In this document: positions 24,315 through 34,899 of the stretch, in pieces
Numbering within the stretch: position 1 is the first letter of the stretch
How the letters are laid out: each line of letters starts with the position of its first letter
Source of the DNA: Aquilaria yunnanensis
Lineage: Eukaryota > Streptophyta > Magnoliopsida > Malvales > Thymelaeaceae
Length of the DNA: 64,000 bases
Assembly: GCA_039654915.1 (NCBI GenBank)
Contig: CM077599.1
Span: 70,338,001-70,402,000 of the forward strand
Direction: 5' to 3'
Program-made: the position numbers and the translations under genes
Notes under the pieces: model-generated
Database searches by the model: none
Told to the model about the DNA's origin: nothing
Seen by the model: the letters and a program-made list of their open reading frames with translations, nothing else

Positions 24315-27129
24315 ATGGTATCATCAATCTTCAATAATACTATTGATTAATCAATTAGTATCGAAATTTTTTCTCTTGGTTAACCATAGTAGTGATTGAT
24401 TTCTTTTTGGTTGCCGGGAAATTTTTGCAGACCGGAGAAGCAGTGAATCCCAAAGCTTACCCGCTCGCCGACAAGCAGCTGACGATCACAATTCTGGACC
24501 TTGTTCAGCAAGCTGCCAACTATAAGCAGCTCAAGAAGGGCGCCAATGAAGGTAAGGGTCGATCATGGCCTTTTTTTGACTGGTTGGAGTTCGAATAGAT
24601 ATTGGGATTATTAACAATACCTTTCGGTTTTTCCTTTCTTTTCTTCTTTTACTCATGTTCATTTTTGTTATGGGATTTGCTTTGTTTTTCATGGGCGATT
24701 TGTGGGATTTAAGCAACCAAGACGCTGAACAGAGGTATTTCCGAGTTTATTGTGATGGCTGCAGATACTGAGCCTCTTGAGATTCTTCTCCACCTTCCGC
24801 TGCTAGCTGAAGACAAGGTATATGATCAATTCCTTCTTCAGTTTTGTCTTGTTTTAACCTTGGAGCCTGACCATTGAACAGCATGCCCGATTAAGTTGCT
24901 TTATTCACACCCGCATAAGTAGCATCTGAACTTCTAAATGGATGACTTTTAGCTCAGTAAAAATATCGATCACTCAGGTAACCTTAGTTAATACTAGTTA
25001 GGGACAGTTCCATGAATGCTTTGTGTGTGCCACGTGGTTGGGTGCAAGTTTCTCCATAAGCATAGATAATTTGGTCCTTTCTACTTGAAAATATATGTGG
25101 ATAATTATCTGCAAGTAGTTGATGAATTTTTCTTAAAGCTTGATATAGTCTCTCAGCCTGGCATAGTACTTAGCACATGATGCATCTGTGGGCTGCAGCT
25201 AATTTGCTATTTGATGAGCTGCCAGGCAGGGGTGTATCCAGTATAGTGCCTGAAGTGCATTTGCACCTTCCATTGTTTTGAAAACTGTTTAATAGATTTT
25301 CTATTTATCTGAATAGGGTTGATTGACTTTAGTCTTTAGCAAGGGCACACGGTCCATTTTCATATTTAAAGTTTACTGGTTCTGTGGGGAAATACATTGG
25401 CTTAGCAGGATGGTTTATTGATCCCTTTCGGAGAATTTTCTCTGCTGTTCTTACTTGAGCTGCTTTAGAGATTATGATATACTCACTCTGCCATGCAAAG
25501 ATCGAAATTTTTTACAATCTTAACTAATTGTAACTCAATTATTCTTCTGGTAAATGTCTATAAACTAAATAATAGGACATTTAGTTACAAATTGGCCAAG
25601 TCAGCTTAAGTAGGAGAAGGTCCGAAGTGTCAATTTTTATAATAGGCCTTGATGCTCAGTGAGGAAAGGGAATTCAAGAACTTTGTTTTTTTCTCTAAAA
25701 GGAGTGATAGACAAAATTAGGCTTCTCACAAAATTCAAAAGGAAATAATGGTTTTTGCTTCTTTAAAAAGTATCTAAGGACTTGCATTTTGTTTCCTTCC
25801 CTCCATTGACCTAACTCCTGAACTCCAAATTTCCTATTCACTCGAGCAAATCGGCGTAACATAACTTACCAATGCTCCAAGACCCCCAATGGAATTCTTA
25901 TAACGTTGAGTGAAACTATGAGCTGAAAAAGATGCATTTATGCCCTTTGATACTGAATATGTTTGCAGCCTTGCAAAGGAATACCACCATTATGATTTTA
26001 CGACAGATAAACTTGACTTTTTGGAATTCAGTTGCAACATTTTCCTGTTAATGTTAGAAATCTGTAGGATTTTCGAAGCTTTTTATTAATTGTCGTGTTT
26101 TGTTAAACTCTGGCAACTACTGAAAGTCAGGTTATTGCTTTCCTGTTGATAGGTTGGTTAGCCTGGCACTGCATTTTCTAGTGCCCATTGCATTACTGAA
26201 CTTGCTTTTCAGCTTTGAAGATCATGAATACCAAATTATGCAACAGTGTGAACAATCGTTTTGATGATTGTTTGATCTCTGTTGGGGAACATGTTCTAGA
26301 GAACTTTAATTCAGGTTCAGCACTTGATGATTTTAGAAATTTAAAGGGGTGTCATATTTCAAATTATTGACAGACCTTTAGAATAAGTTCATTTAACAAC
26401 TTGTATGGACATTCTTAATTTGTATTTGATAATGAAATATTGTTTAATGTGATATTTTGCTTCATTATAAACTTATGCTATTTATGTGTCTTTGGGCATC
26501 TTTGAACTCACTGTACAAACGTCCTGTTTATGCTGCTGCTTGCAAGTATCTTATGAGTTGTGGCATTCTTGTCACCTTTACAAGTTGCTAATATTTGAGT
26601 AGTTCCCTCCCCTCAACATAATGAAAGGTCAACGGAAGTTAGTTCTCAGGGCTTCTCAGCAAGGTTGCTTCTATAGTTTATTCCTCAGAAAAGTTTTGAT
26701 ACTTATAATCTTAGATGTGCATTGCAGTAATGTTTCTTGATATTTGTAAAGTTTGTAATGCTAGCGAATTTTTCTGTTGTGCCATTTCCTGCTAGCGGAG
26801 CTAGGTATGCTAAGATGTTTTTATGATGTTTTGGTTGATGAGTTCTTTTAAGGTTTTCTAATGTTTATTGTCAACAGAATGTCCCGTATGTATTTGTCCC
26901 ATCAAAGGAACAACTTGGCAGAGCATGTGGAGTCACAAGACCTGTAATTGCTTGTTCAGTGACCTCAAATGAGGGTAGTCAATTGAAATCTCAAATACAA
27001 CAGCTCAAGGTATTCGTTTTTGTTGAATTTGTTGCATATAATTAATTTCTAGATAATGTATCTTTCACTTGATTCTGATCTTTCTGTAATGACGTTATGC
27101 AGGATGCTATTGAGAAGCTCTTGATCTGA
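24315..27129 (+). CDS. SNU13: SNU13 / NHP2-like protein 1 (15.5K U4/U6.U5 and box C/D snoRNP protein)
   Basis: RNA-binding protein of the L7Ae/L30e family. It binds the kink-turn of U4 snRNA and of box C/D snoRNAs, and so serves pre-mRNA splicing and rRNA methylation in the nucleus and nucleolus. Coding exons: 24315-24317 (the ATG alone), 24431-24551, 24714-24817, 26878-27009 and 27103-27129; all introns are GT..AG. They give 128 residues, the usual family length, starting [15 protein letters not shown] and ending DAIEKLLI. Kink-turn contact residues known from the human protein are present: Asn40, Glu41, Lys44 and Arg97. The frame has no stops. Three pseudogene copies lie upstream. An intron directly after the ATG, a third intron of 2.06 kb and telo-boxes in the leader are notable. 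I am confident of the identity and of every splice site. Confidence 0.97.
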
Positions 27130-28421
27130 GATGCTGCAAAGAGTTGTTGTCGGTGTGATGGGCCTCTTGGCTTGTGGACGCTCATATAGAGGCTTTGACT
27201 GATGTTGTGCCACCATAAAACAGGCTCATTTTATCATTGATGTAACTTATGCTGTTTTTTTATGGATTGAGGACAACAATACATGGCTTTCTGTTCACTC
27301 GAACTTGGAGCACGAGTCTACAATTAGACTGTTGTGTTTTGTTCATCAGGTTGTTTTTTTAGTTTTTGTATAACAATGGAGATCGTAAGCAAGATTGTCC
27401 GCAAATTTGGTCAAAAGTAGATTGCTATATTTGATGTTGGATTGAAGCATGTGGAAGATCCAAGTATTGCTCTCGGTGTGTTTTTATCCTTGAGGTACCG
27501 AATGGCTGTTAATACGGAGAATCGGAGATGCTGTGGGATTAGTTGGGCTACACGCGGAAGGCAAATAACGGTTCCCTCTTGCCATTGTGCTGGTGATGTA
27601 GACAAAAAGAGGTTTTTTTTTTTGTACTTAAGCAAAATTTAATTAAACAAGATTCTCTGCAAGTTATTAAAGTTAAGAGATTAACTGTGCACTTACGTTG
27701 GATAGGGCCAGATGAATAGGGCCTTACACTTCCATAGTCCAAACCCCGGTTTTAGATACTCTTCTCTCTTATTCAACTGTAAGACTTTGTAGTATAATTA
27801 ATTTTGACTAAAAAAACTTGTACACTTGAGGCCTTTTTGTAGGTTTACAAAGATTGTTCTCTTATTGAACATACTGTAAAATTTTGTAGTAGAATAAATT
27901 TTGAATAAAAACACTTGTACACTTGAGCCGTTTTTGTAGTTTTACAAAGGTTGTTCTCTTATTTAACTTATAGGCACACACACTAATGGTTCATCATTCA
28001 AACCACCTCATAGTTCAAAATTACAGCACACAAGTGACACATATGCCAAAGTTTAGGGGCTTCGGCGCAAAAGAAAATTTGTTACAGAAAAGTTACAACT
28101 TACAAGAGAACAAATTTCCTACAACTGTCAATGCAAACATGGGACACTAGAAGGTGGAAAAACAAAGGTGACCTGCCATCATACATGACAAAGGTTCTTT
28201 TTCTGACAAAAAAACAACTAGTGGAGTCACCATTGTCCTCCTCATTATCGTCCCTCCTATTCTTCATTTGCATCTCACAACTTCATAATTGGAAATTCTT
28301 TGCAACTACTTCATCCATTCACCCATATAACATCTCAAACCCAATTTTTTTTTTTCTAATCCAACTCCAAGATCTGGTCTACATTGCTCAACTCCAACTC
28401 GCATGGGCTCCAACTTAGGCT
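27130..28421. other. 3' UTR and downstream flank of SNU13
   Basis: Non-coding; includes the 3' UTR (end not determinable). Most of it is the duplicated flank also present after copy B (14193-14515, 15516-16631, 19256-19420). Near 27780-27960 a unit of about 110 bp starting CTGTAAGACTTTGTAGTA / CTGTAAAATTTTGTAGTA is repeated twice. Short reading frames here are accidental. Confidence 0.7.
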
Positions 28422-28892
28422 TCATTGGGAAAAATGACCAAAAACCAGTGAAGGTCACCTGTCATTAAATTACTAGCAACTGACCCCTCACTAAATTAGC
28501 CAAGGCTAACCCTTGCTAAATTAGTGACGGCAAACAAATGTTAACTTTAAGAACTTAGCGACATATAGTCTTCACTAAAAATAGTAACAGTTAATTTTCG
28601 CTAAACTTAGCTACAGTCAACATTTGCTAAAATTAGCCACAACAAGCCTTTACTAAGTTAACGACAGTAAACCACTAAACTCTCCAGCAACACATTGGTA
28701 CTGGGCAATTTAGTGCCCGTCAAAGTTGCGAAGGGTAACCGTCATTAGATAGCAACAACAGCTATCACTAATAATTTAGTGGCAAGAAATTCAAACGCGA
28801 CCATATTAGCAACAGCTCACCGTTACTAGACAACGTATAACAACAGCTAGCCTTTGCTAAATGGCAATGTTAAAACCATTTTTCAGTAGTGA
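28422..28892. mobile_element. CACTA-like non-autonomous element (remnant)
   Basis: Ends with CCATTTTTCAGTAGTG, the inverse of CACTACTGAAAAATGG, a typical CACTA terminus. The left side has CATTGGGAAAAATGACC, a worn counterpart. The interior is a string of GCTAAATTAG and GACGGCAAAC/AACAGCTA motifs of the sort seen as subterminal repeats in plant CACTA elements. No 3-bp duplication is evident and there is no coding capacity. The element is absent at the matching place after copy B, so it postdates the duplication or was lost there. Confidence 0.6.
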
Positions 28893-29325
28893 TATATAGA
28901 TATATATCAGATTTCTTATGATATTCCACTAATTTTTTTTATACTCATAATATATTATAAGTACCCACATTTTAAGGATGAAGGATAATTCTTAAAGGAT
29001 TGGTTTTTTTTTTCTTTGCATCATAGAAAACTTGAATCTTAATAATAATCAGAGTACAGACAGCAGATCTTATATACACTTTCAAGTTCACTCGAGCTAA
29101 GTTTCTGATGTTGTTTCGAAATTTTAATATACTAGGGCTATTGTGCTTACAGCTTTTTTTCCATTGGAATTAATGTAAAATCACTTTAATTATTTTTTTT
29201 GTTGAAAAAAAAATTTAAAATGATATATTTTTTTTTGTACAATGATGAAAGAAAAAAGGAACTAAGCACGAACAAGAAATATGAAATGATATTGCGTGTT
29301 GACATTGGTGCAAATATTTAAATTT
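28893..29325. other. AT-rich intergenic stretch
   Basis: Long A and T runs; I see no gene or element. Confidence 0.6.
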
Positions 29326-30927
29326 GGGTAAAGTCCACGGGGTCACTTGATTTATTTTTATGTCCTAAATAGGTATGTAACCTTTATATTTATCCTATCA
29401 AACTACATAAACTCATATTGTAAGTTTTAATTTGGTACTTTCTGTCAATTTTATCTTTAAATCAAATGAAAATACTAACCTGACATAAAAAAAATATTAA
29501 AATAAATCTTAAATAACACTTCTAGTTCTCTCCTCTTCCTATTAAAAATTCTAAAGCTTAAGCTTTTTCCATGGTCTCTCTTATCCCCCACCTTCTTCTC
29601 TCGTCACTGCTACATCCTCCTATTCTCTAGCTACCGCCACTTGTGAAAGTCACCCGTAGATGGCTTGGTTTTGTAGAGCACAGACTAGAGATAAAAAAAT
29701 CCAATAGTTTGAATGTCAAACTTCACATGGTTTAGTACAATTTTAGTTTGAATCAAATAGGGGTTTGTTTAAATTGTTCAGAATGCTCATCATGGCTGAA
29801 GAAAAATTCAAACGACATTTGAATTCCATCAGAAGTCATTGACACTCTTCTCTCTTTTACCACCAATGTCGTTGCCTCCACATTCACCACCAATGGGTGC
29901 TCAAAACCACCCTCCGAGCTCCGATCCTCCTATGTCATTCCCGGCATCCTCGGCCTCGTCCACCTTTCTCTTCCCATCCTCATCCTCTGCAAGGTCATCT
30001 CATCATAATTCCACTTCCATTTCTATCAATTCTTGGCTTGGTTTCATTTTGTTCAGCTTTTCGGTCCTGATCAATTTTTTCTCTTCTTGGGTTTGCTGGG
30101 GGAATTTTGTTGAATAAGTAAACTGCCATAGTGGAAAAGGTTTGGCTAGAAGTAGAGGATCGGCCTTTATCACAGCCTGCAAAGGTTTCCCTTTTTCCTG
30201 GAATGGCTTTTTTTGGATGAATTTCCACGGTGGCCTGTGCAATAACTGGCGACGGCAACAGAATTGCTCAAGAATTGGGGAAGAAATTATGCTTTCTTCG
30301 CAATCAAATGAGGAAAACCCATTGCAAAAGTTGATTCCTTTTCTGCGCTCATTTTCTATGCTAGAAATTGTAAAAAAAAAAAAAAACATTTCTTGTTGTT
30401 GTTGTTCCTGCTCTTCCATTGTCTATAAAAAAAATGAGAACAAATTTAAAGCTTCAAACCTAGAATTGGCTGGATTTAACTTCTAAGCGAACCACGAAAT
30501 GCGGGTGTAAATTAGAGGTACCTTCTCTGCCTCATTGGTCGCTTTGCCTTTTTGTTTCATTGGATTTTCATTTAAATTAGAAATTTATGTTGGAAAATAT
30601 GCCTCAAGAGCAGAAAAGATTTCTAGAGAAAGGACAAAGATGGAAGAGGAGAAAGAGGCGGTGGTGGTTCATGGAAAAAGTTAAGTTTTAAAGTTTAAGG
30701 TTTAGAAATATTGATTAGGAAAGTTTGGTGACTAAAATTGTTATTTTAAATTTAGTTTCGTGTTAATTAATGTCATGTTAGCATTTTCCATCAGCTTTAA
30801 TGATGAAACAGATACAAAATACCCAATTAGGAGATGCAATATTAGTTTATATACTTTGATAGAACAAATCTAAAAATCAAATACTCATTTTGGATATGAA
30901 AATAAAATGAGTGACTCCGCTTTACCC
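29326..30927. mobile_element. Non-autonomous MULE, possibly a Pack-MULE
   Basis: 1602 bp with clear inverted ends: left GGGTAAAGTCCACGGGGTCA, right complement GGGTAAAGCGGAGTCACTCA, and the similarity continues for roughly 80 bp (CTATCAAACTACATAAAC against CTATCAAAGTATATAAAC). The flanks are ATTTAAATTT and ATTTAATTT, a near-match 9-10 bp duplication. It has no transposase. The inside (about 29560-30700) is less AT-rich and includes a Ser/Pro-rich + strand segment at 29839-30117, see there. Confidence 0.82.
29839..30117 (+). pseudogene. Ser/Pro-rich segment inside the MULE, possible captured gene fragment
   Basis: A 92-residue reading frame starting MTLFSLLPPMSLPPHSPPM, then a Ser-rich stretch, then a hydrophobic end (GFILFSFSVLINFFSSW). 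Its base composition differs from the element ends. I do not recognise the protein, and low-complexity translations of this kind can arise by chance. The case for a captured fragment rests only on its place between MULE ends. Confidence 0.3.
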
Positions 30928-31214
30928 ATTTAATTTCTTTACACCCTATAAAATCATCCTCTGTGCCACCCTTCCAAACCTCGTTTTCCCCATCCTCATT
31001 TACTATTTCTAGCCAAAATCAATCTTTGGTTTGGATCTAGTTAGTTCTTTTTTATTCATTTCATTAATTGACTACTTTATTTGACTTATCTATCAAATTT
31101 TATGGTGAATGTAACATCCTTCAAATTATGATGTTTAAGAGCGATTTAGGACTCTCATATGATATATCTTCAATTCAAAGCAATAATAATAGATCTAAAT
31201 TTTCTCTTGGTTTC
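30928..31214. other. Intergenic stretch between MULE and hAT element
   Basis: AT-rich, no gene seen. Confidence 0.6.
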
Positions 31215-31953
31215 ACTATAATTAGGGGTGTAAATGAAAAGAACGTTCGGTGAACCGTTCGTGAACGGTTCGGCGGGAGTTCGTTTATGTTCGTTTATTT
31301 AGTTAAACAAACGAACACGAACAGATTTTTATGTTCGTTTAGTTAAATGAACAAACACGAACAAAGTCTTGTTCGTTCATTTAGGTTCATGATCTGTTCG
31401 GTTAGTGTTCACTTAATGTTCGTTTATGTTCGTTTATTCACTCGTTTGTTTATGTTCGTCCGTTTGTTTATCTATGTACTAGTTATACATTTATTGTTAT
31501 ATATATTTTATATATTGTATATTATATATTTATTATAACCTATTACCATATATATTTATTATTACTTACCCTACGTACACCCTACACATCAGATTAACAC
31601 CCAAATTAGTGATTGTGATCATTTACCTTCGTTTAAGTAGTTCATGAATGCTTTAAGCTGATTGTTTTTATTTGTGTTCGTTTATGTTGTTCGCGAACAA
31701 TTTCATTCTTGTTCACGAACGTGTTCTTTTATTTATGGTCCGTTTATGTTCACGAACGTGTTCGTTCGTTTGTGTTCGTTTAAGCTCATATAAACGAACG
31801 AACACGAACACATATTAAAACTAAACAAATGAACACGAACAAGGAAAATGTGTTCGTTTATTGTTCGTGTTCATGTTCGTTAAACACTAAATGAACGAAC
31901 ATGAACAGGGCTTGTTCATGTTTGTTTGGTTCGTTTACAGCCCTAACTATAAT
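31215..31953. mobile_element. Non-autonomous hAT element, GTTCG-rich, copy 2
   Basis: The element itself is 31223-31945 (723 bp), flanked by a perfect 8-bp duplication ACTATAAT (31215-31222 and 31946-31953). The ends are TAGGGGTGTAAATG and GTTTACAGCCCTA. The interior has dozens of GTTCGTTT/AAACGAAC motifs, as in copy 1 (10818-11282), with which it shares GTGAACCGTTCG and CGGTTCGGCGGGAGTTC-type sequence near the left end. It has an AT-rich central part (31480-31620) that copy 1 lacks. No coding capacity. Confidence 0.92.
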
Positions 31954-32422
31954 TTCGGTCCTACTAGAGTGTCCTACACTTGGAAATGAATATGAAGGTG
32001 ATTGTATAGAATAAAGTCAACATCTATTTTTTTAGGTTTTATATGTAGTCTTTTTGTATTTGTAAATACTCTATTTTTTAGACTTTTGATGATTGACTTA
32101 TGTTTGTTTTCATTATTTGGTCTTTTTCTATTTGCGCTTTATTCTAATTATTTGTGAGTTATCCAAATGTATTCTAGTTTATATAGAAGGTTCACCTCGA
32201 TCTGATTCTCTTTTTTTCATTCAATATCGTAAAAATGAATAACTTTTCTAATGGCTAGTTTTATATTTCTGTTGTTCTTTAGAATCTTACGCCAGTATTA
32301 ATTTATTAGATATCATTTAACTCATTTTTAGTTGAAATGAAGCGTCCTTTGTATAAAAAAAATAAACTTATTAGTGTTAGATGAGCCAATTACCATCGAA
32401 ACAACCTCACTTATGTTGTGAG
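31954..32422. other. AT-rich intergenic stretch
   Basis: No gene or element seen. Confidence 0.6.
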
Positions 32423-32789
32423 CAAAGTTATTAAAATCAGGATTTTATTTAAGATCTTTTTTTATTTTTTATGAAATATAAATAATAAAATTAGATTTTT
32501 TTTTTAATTTTATCAAAAGGTTCTGAAAAAAAAATGAAAAAGATGTCACTATGCCATCAACATAAAAATCTTAAATGTACTTGACCTCTCGCGGCCCCTA
32601 AGAGCTTTTCCTTTGCTCGTCGAGGTTTAGTTTAACTGGTACTCTTACGGCGATGAGGCTAAGGTTTCGGTGTCTTTGCCACTGTAATTCATCGCCTTGC
32701 ATCATTCAGTCATTTTCTTCTGGCGTTTGGCTTCCTTTTTTGGGTATCGCTTGTTAGAAGCCAAAGGAGGCTTTGGTTGCATGTTTCAC

Positions 32790-33620
32790 CAATATGAGTT
32801 TGACTTCGAAGGAGGGGCAGCCATGTTGTCTTGTTCCCATGGATAAGTCATGCGGCATTTCATTAGACCTGCTGGTGGTAGCAAAAGTCCTATCAAACAA
32901 AGTTATGTAAGTGGAAAGTCTGCTGGAGTCACTTAAGAAGGCTTGGAGGTTTCAGTTTCATTTTACCGTCTGGTCGGCAAGCCTTAACCCCGGCCTAAAT
33001 TTGTTTAGCATTGCTTGCTAAAGGGTAGAAGATTGGGATGCTGTGTTTCAGACTACACTATGGTACTTTAACAATCGTTTGATTGTGATTTACACAAATG
33101 GGGCAGACCTATATCATTGTTTTTTGACCGGGAACTTTTCTAGATACACATCGCCATGCTTCCTTTGAGTGGTTCAACTAGGAGGTATGAAAAGCATTAA
33201 AGAGTAGGCTGGGTAAGGTTCTTTATGTTGATTGTACTGGCCCGTCACTGCATATTCAAGTCTTGGTAGGTATTTCTCAGCCATTGCGCAAGGGTCTAAT
33301 GGTCAATAAGGAGGGGAAATATTGATATTACATTAAATGCAAGCGGTTGACAAAATTTTGGTACTTATATAGCAAGGTTGATCACATGGAGAAGTAATGT
33401 ATGAAGTGTCTGGCACAGGCTGATGAGACAACGAAGCAATACGATGATTGTCTCAGGTTTATTCTGACATATAGGAATCTTGGAAATAGAATGGAGGATT
33501 GTTTTCCTACGTCGTCACGCAGTGAATCCCAGGAATTGACGGCCATTATCTATAGCCCAACCCCGGTTATACCAATTATCTTAGCTGAAGGACTGGAAAT
33601 GGTTAGTCAGGTTTAAAAGA
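32790..33620 (+). pseudogene. LINE ORF1 (DUF4283-like, zinc knuckle)
   Basis: RNA-binding ORF1 product. LLVVAKVLSNKV is followed by SLKKAWRF and WYFNNRLIVI, the pattern of DUF4283 in plant LINEs. Then ISQPLRKGLMVNKEGKYYYI precedes a zinc-knuckle remnant (FWYLYSKVDHMEK, a stop, CMKC) in which the first Cys residues are lost. Broken into several frames. Confidence 0.7.
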
Positions 33621-34032
33621 CGCAAAACATAACTGAATATGGGCATACAAGCAAGGAGGAATATCAGGCGAAGGCAGTTGTTTAGTTTGATGTTACACCA
33701 CTTGGTTCCAATATGGCTAGCACCTATATGGACGGGTTTATTTTTGCTACAGGAGAACAAGGTCAGGAGGGTAATAAGGTGAGGTTGATCCCTAAAGTGA
33801 AAATTTGGAAGAAGGAGGTGAGGCAAGCTGACAAAGCGAGGAGAGGTGGCAATTTCTCAGCGGGGTCGAATAATATTTTGCTTAATGAGCAACCGTCAGG
33901 GCCCCTTACTTCGTCCGAGCACAAGGGGCCAAGAGAGGATGAGCAATACGTCCGTGCTACTAAAATTAAAATTAACAACAAGCGAGATCTTTTAAAGTCA
34001 GGGTCGAGCGCGGACTCACCCTGCCAAGCAGA

Positions 34033-34700
34033 ATGAATATTATGAGTCTGAACTGTCAAGGGCATGGGTCAGGCCAGACAGTTAATGACCTCCAGAGAGC
34101 AATATTAAGAAGGACCCCAACTGTTATTTTTCTGTTAGAAATTAAAAAAATGGCATATAAGATGGAGAGGATTCGAAGGACGTCGAGGTTGCATTCTTAT
34201 TTTGTCGTTTCAAGTATAAGGAAGAAAAAGGGGTTGGTTCTTTGCTGGAAGGAGGGTCTGTTAGTGGATCTTTTATTATTTTTGGAATATCATATTGATG
34301 TTAAAATCTCTTGTCCCAAGGTATGTTGGCTTGTGACAGGATTTTATGGGCACCCGAAGAGTGATCTACAGCATAAGTTATGGCGCCTCATTCAAAGTTT
34401 GGCAGTTTAGTCATCTCTTCCATGGATGATGATTTGTGACTTCAATGAGATTCTGTGGCTGTCCAAGAAAGAAAGGGGGGAGGCCGTGATCTTTGACTCA
34501 GATGGAAGGGTTTAGAAGCACGGTGAATTTTACAGGACATATCAATTTGGGCTTCCATGGCACTGATAATACCTCGAGCCATGTTTGTCCAGGCGGGGGT
34601 GCTAGTTCATGAAAGGTTGGATAGGGCACTTGGTTGGAACGCTGGAGTGGAGGAGCGCTTTCCCCAAAACTTATGTTGAGCATTTCCTGTTTGCTTGTTC
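34033..34700 (+). pseudogene. LINE AP-type endonuclease
   Basis: Begins MNIMSLNCQGHGSG, the usual N-terminal motif; then TVIFLLEIKK with the catalytic Glu, VTGFYGHPKSD, and further on MICDFNEILW (GDFN with Gly changed to Cys). A stop at 34408-34410 and others downstream end the frame; the later SDH box is not recognisable. Not functional. Confidence 0.82.
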
Positions 34701-34899
34701 AGACTTTTGAATGGTGCAGGTTTCTTTCATGGGTTGGCCGGATATTCTTTTCAGGCAAGTTTGGCTCTGAGTCCATGTGGACAGTTGAACTGGAATGTGA
34801 ATAGATTATTCAGATGTCTATTCAAGGGAATAATTCACTATCACTTCCTGAAAAGCTTTGGTCATGGACCCAGAATTTAATGGCTTGGGAGCATGATTC

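Noticed and set aside
33581..34065. Minus-strand frames opposite LINE ORF1/endonuclease
   Set aside because: Shadows of LINE coding sequence; no own motif.
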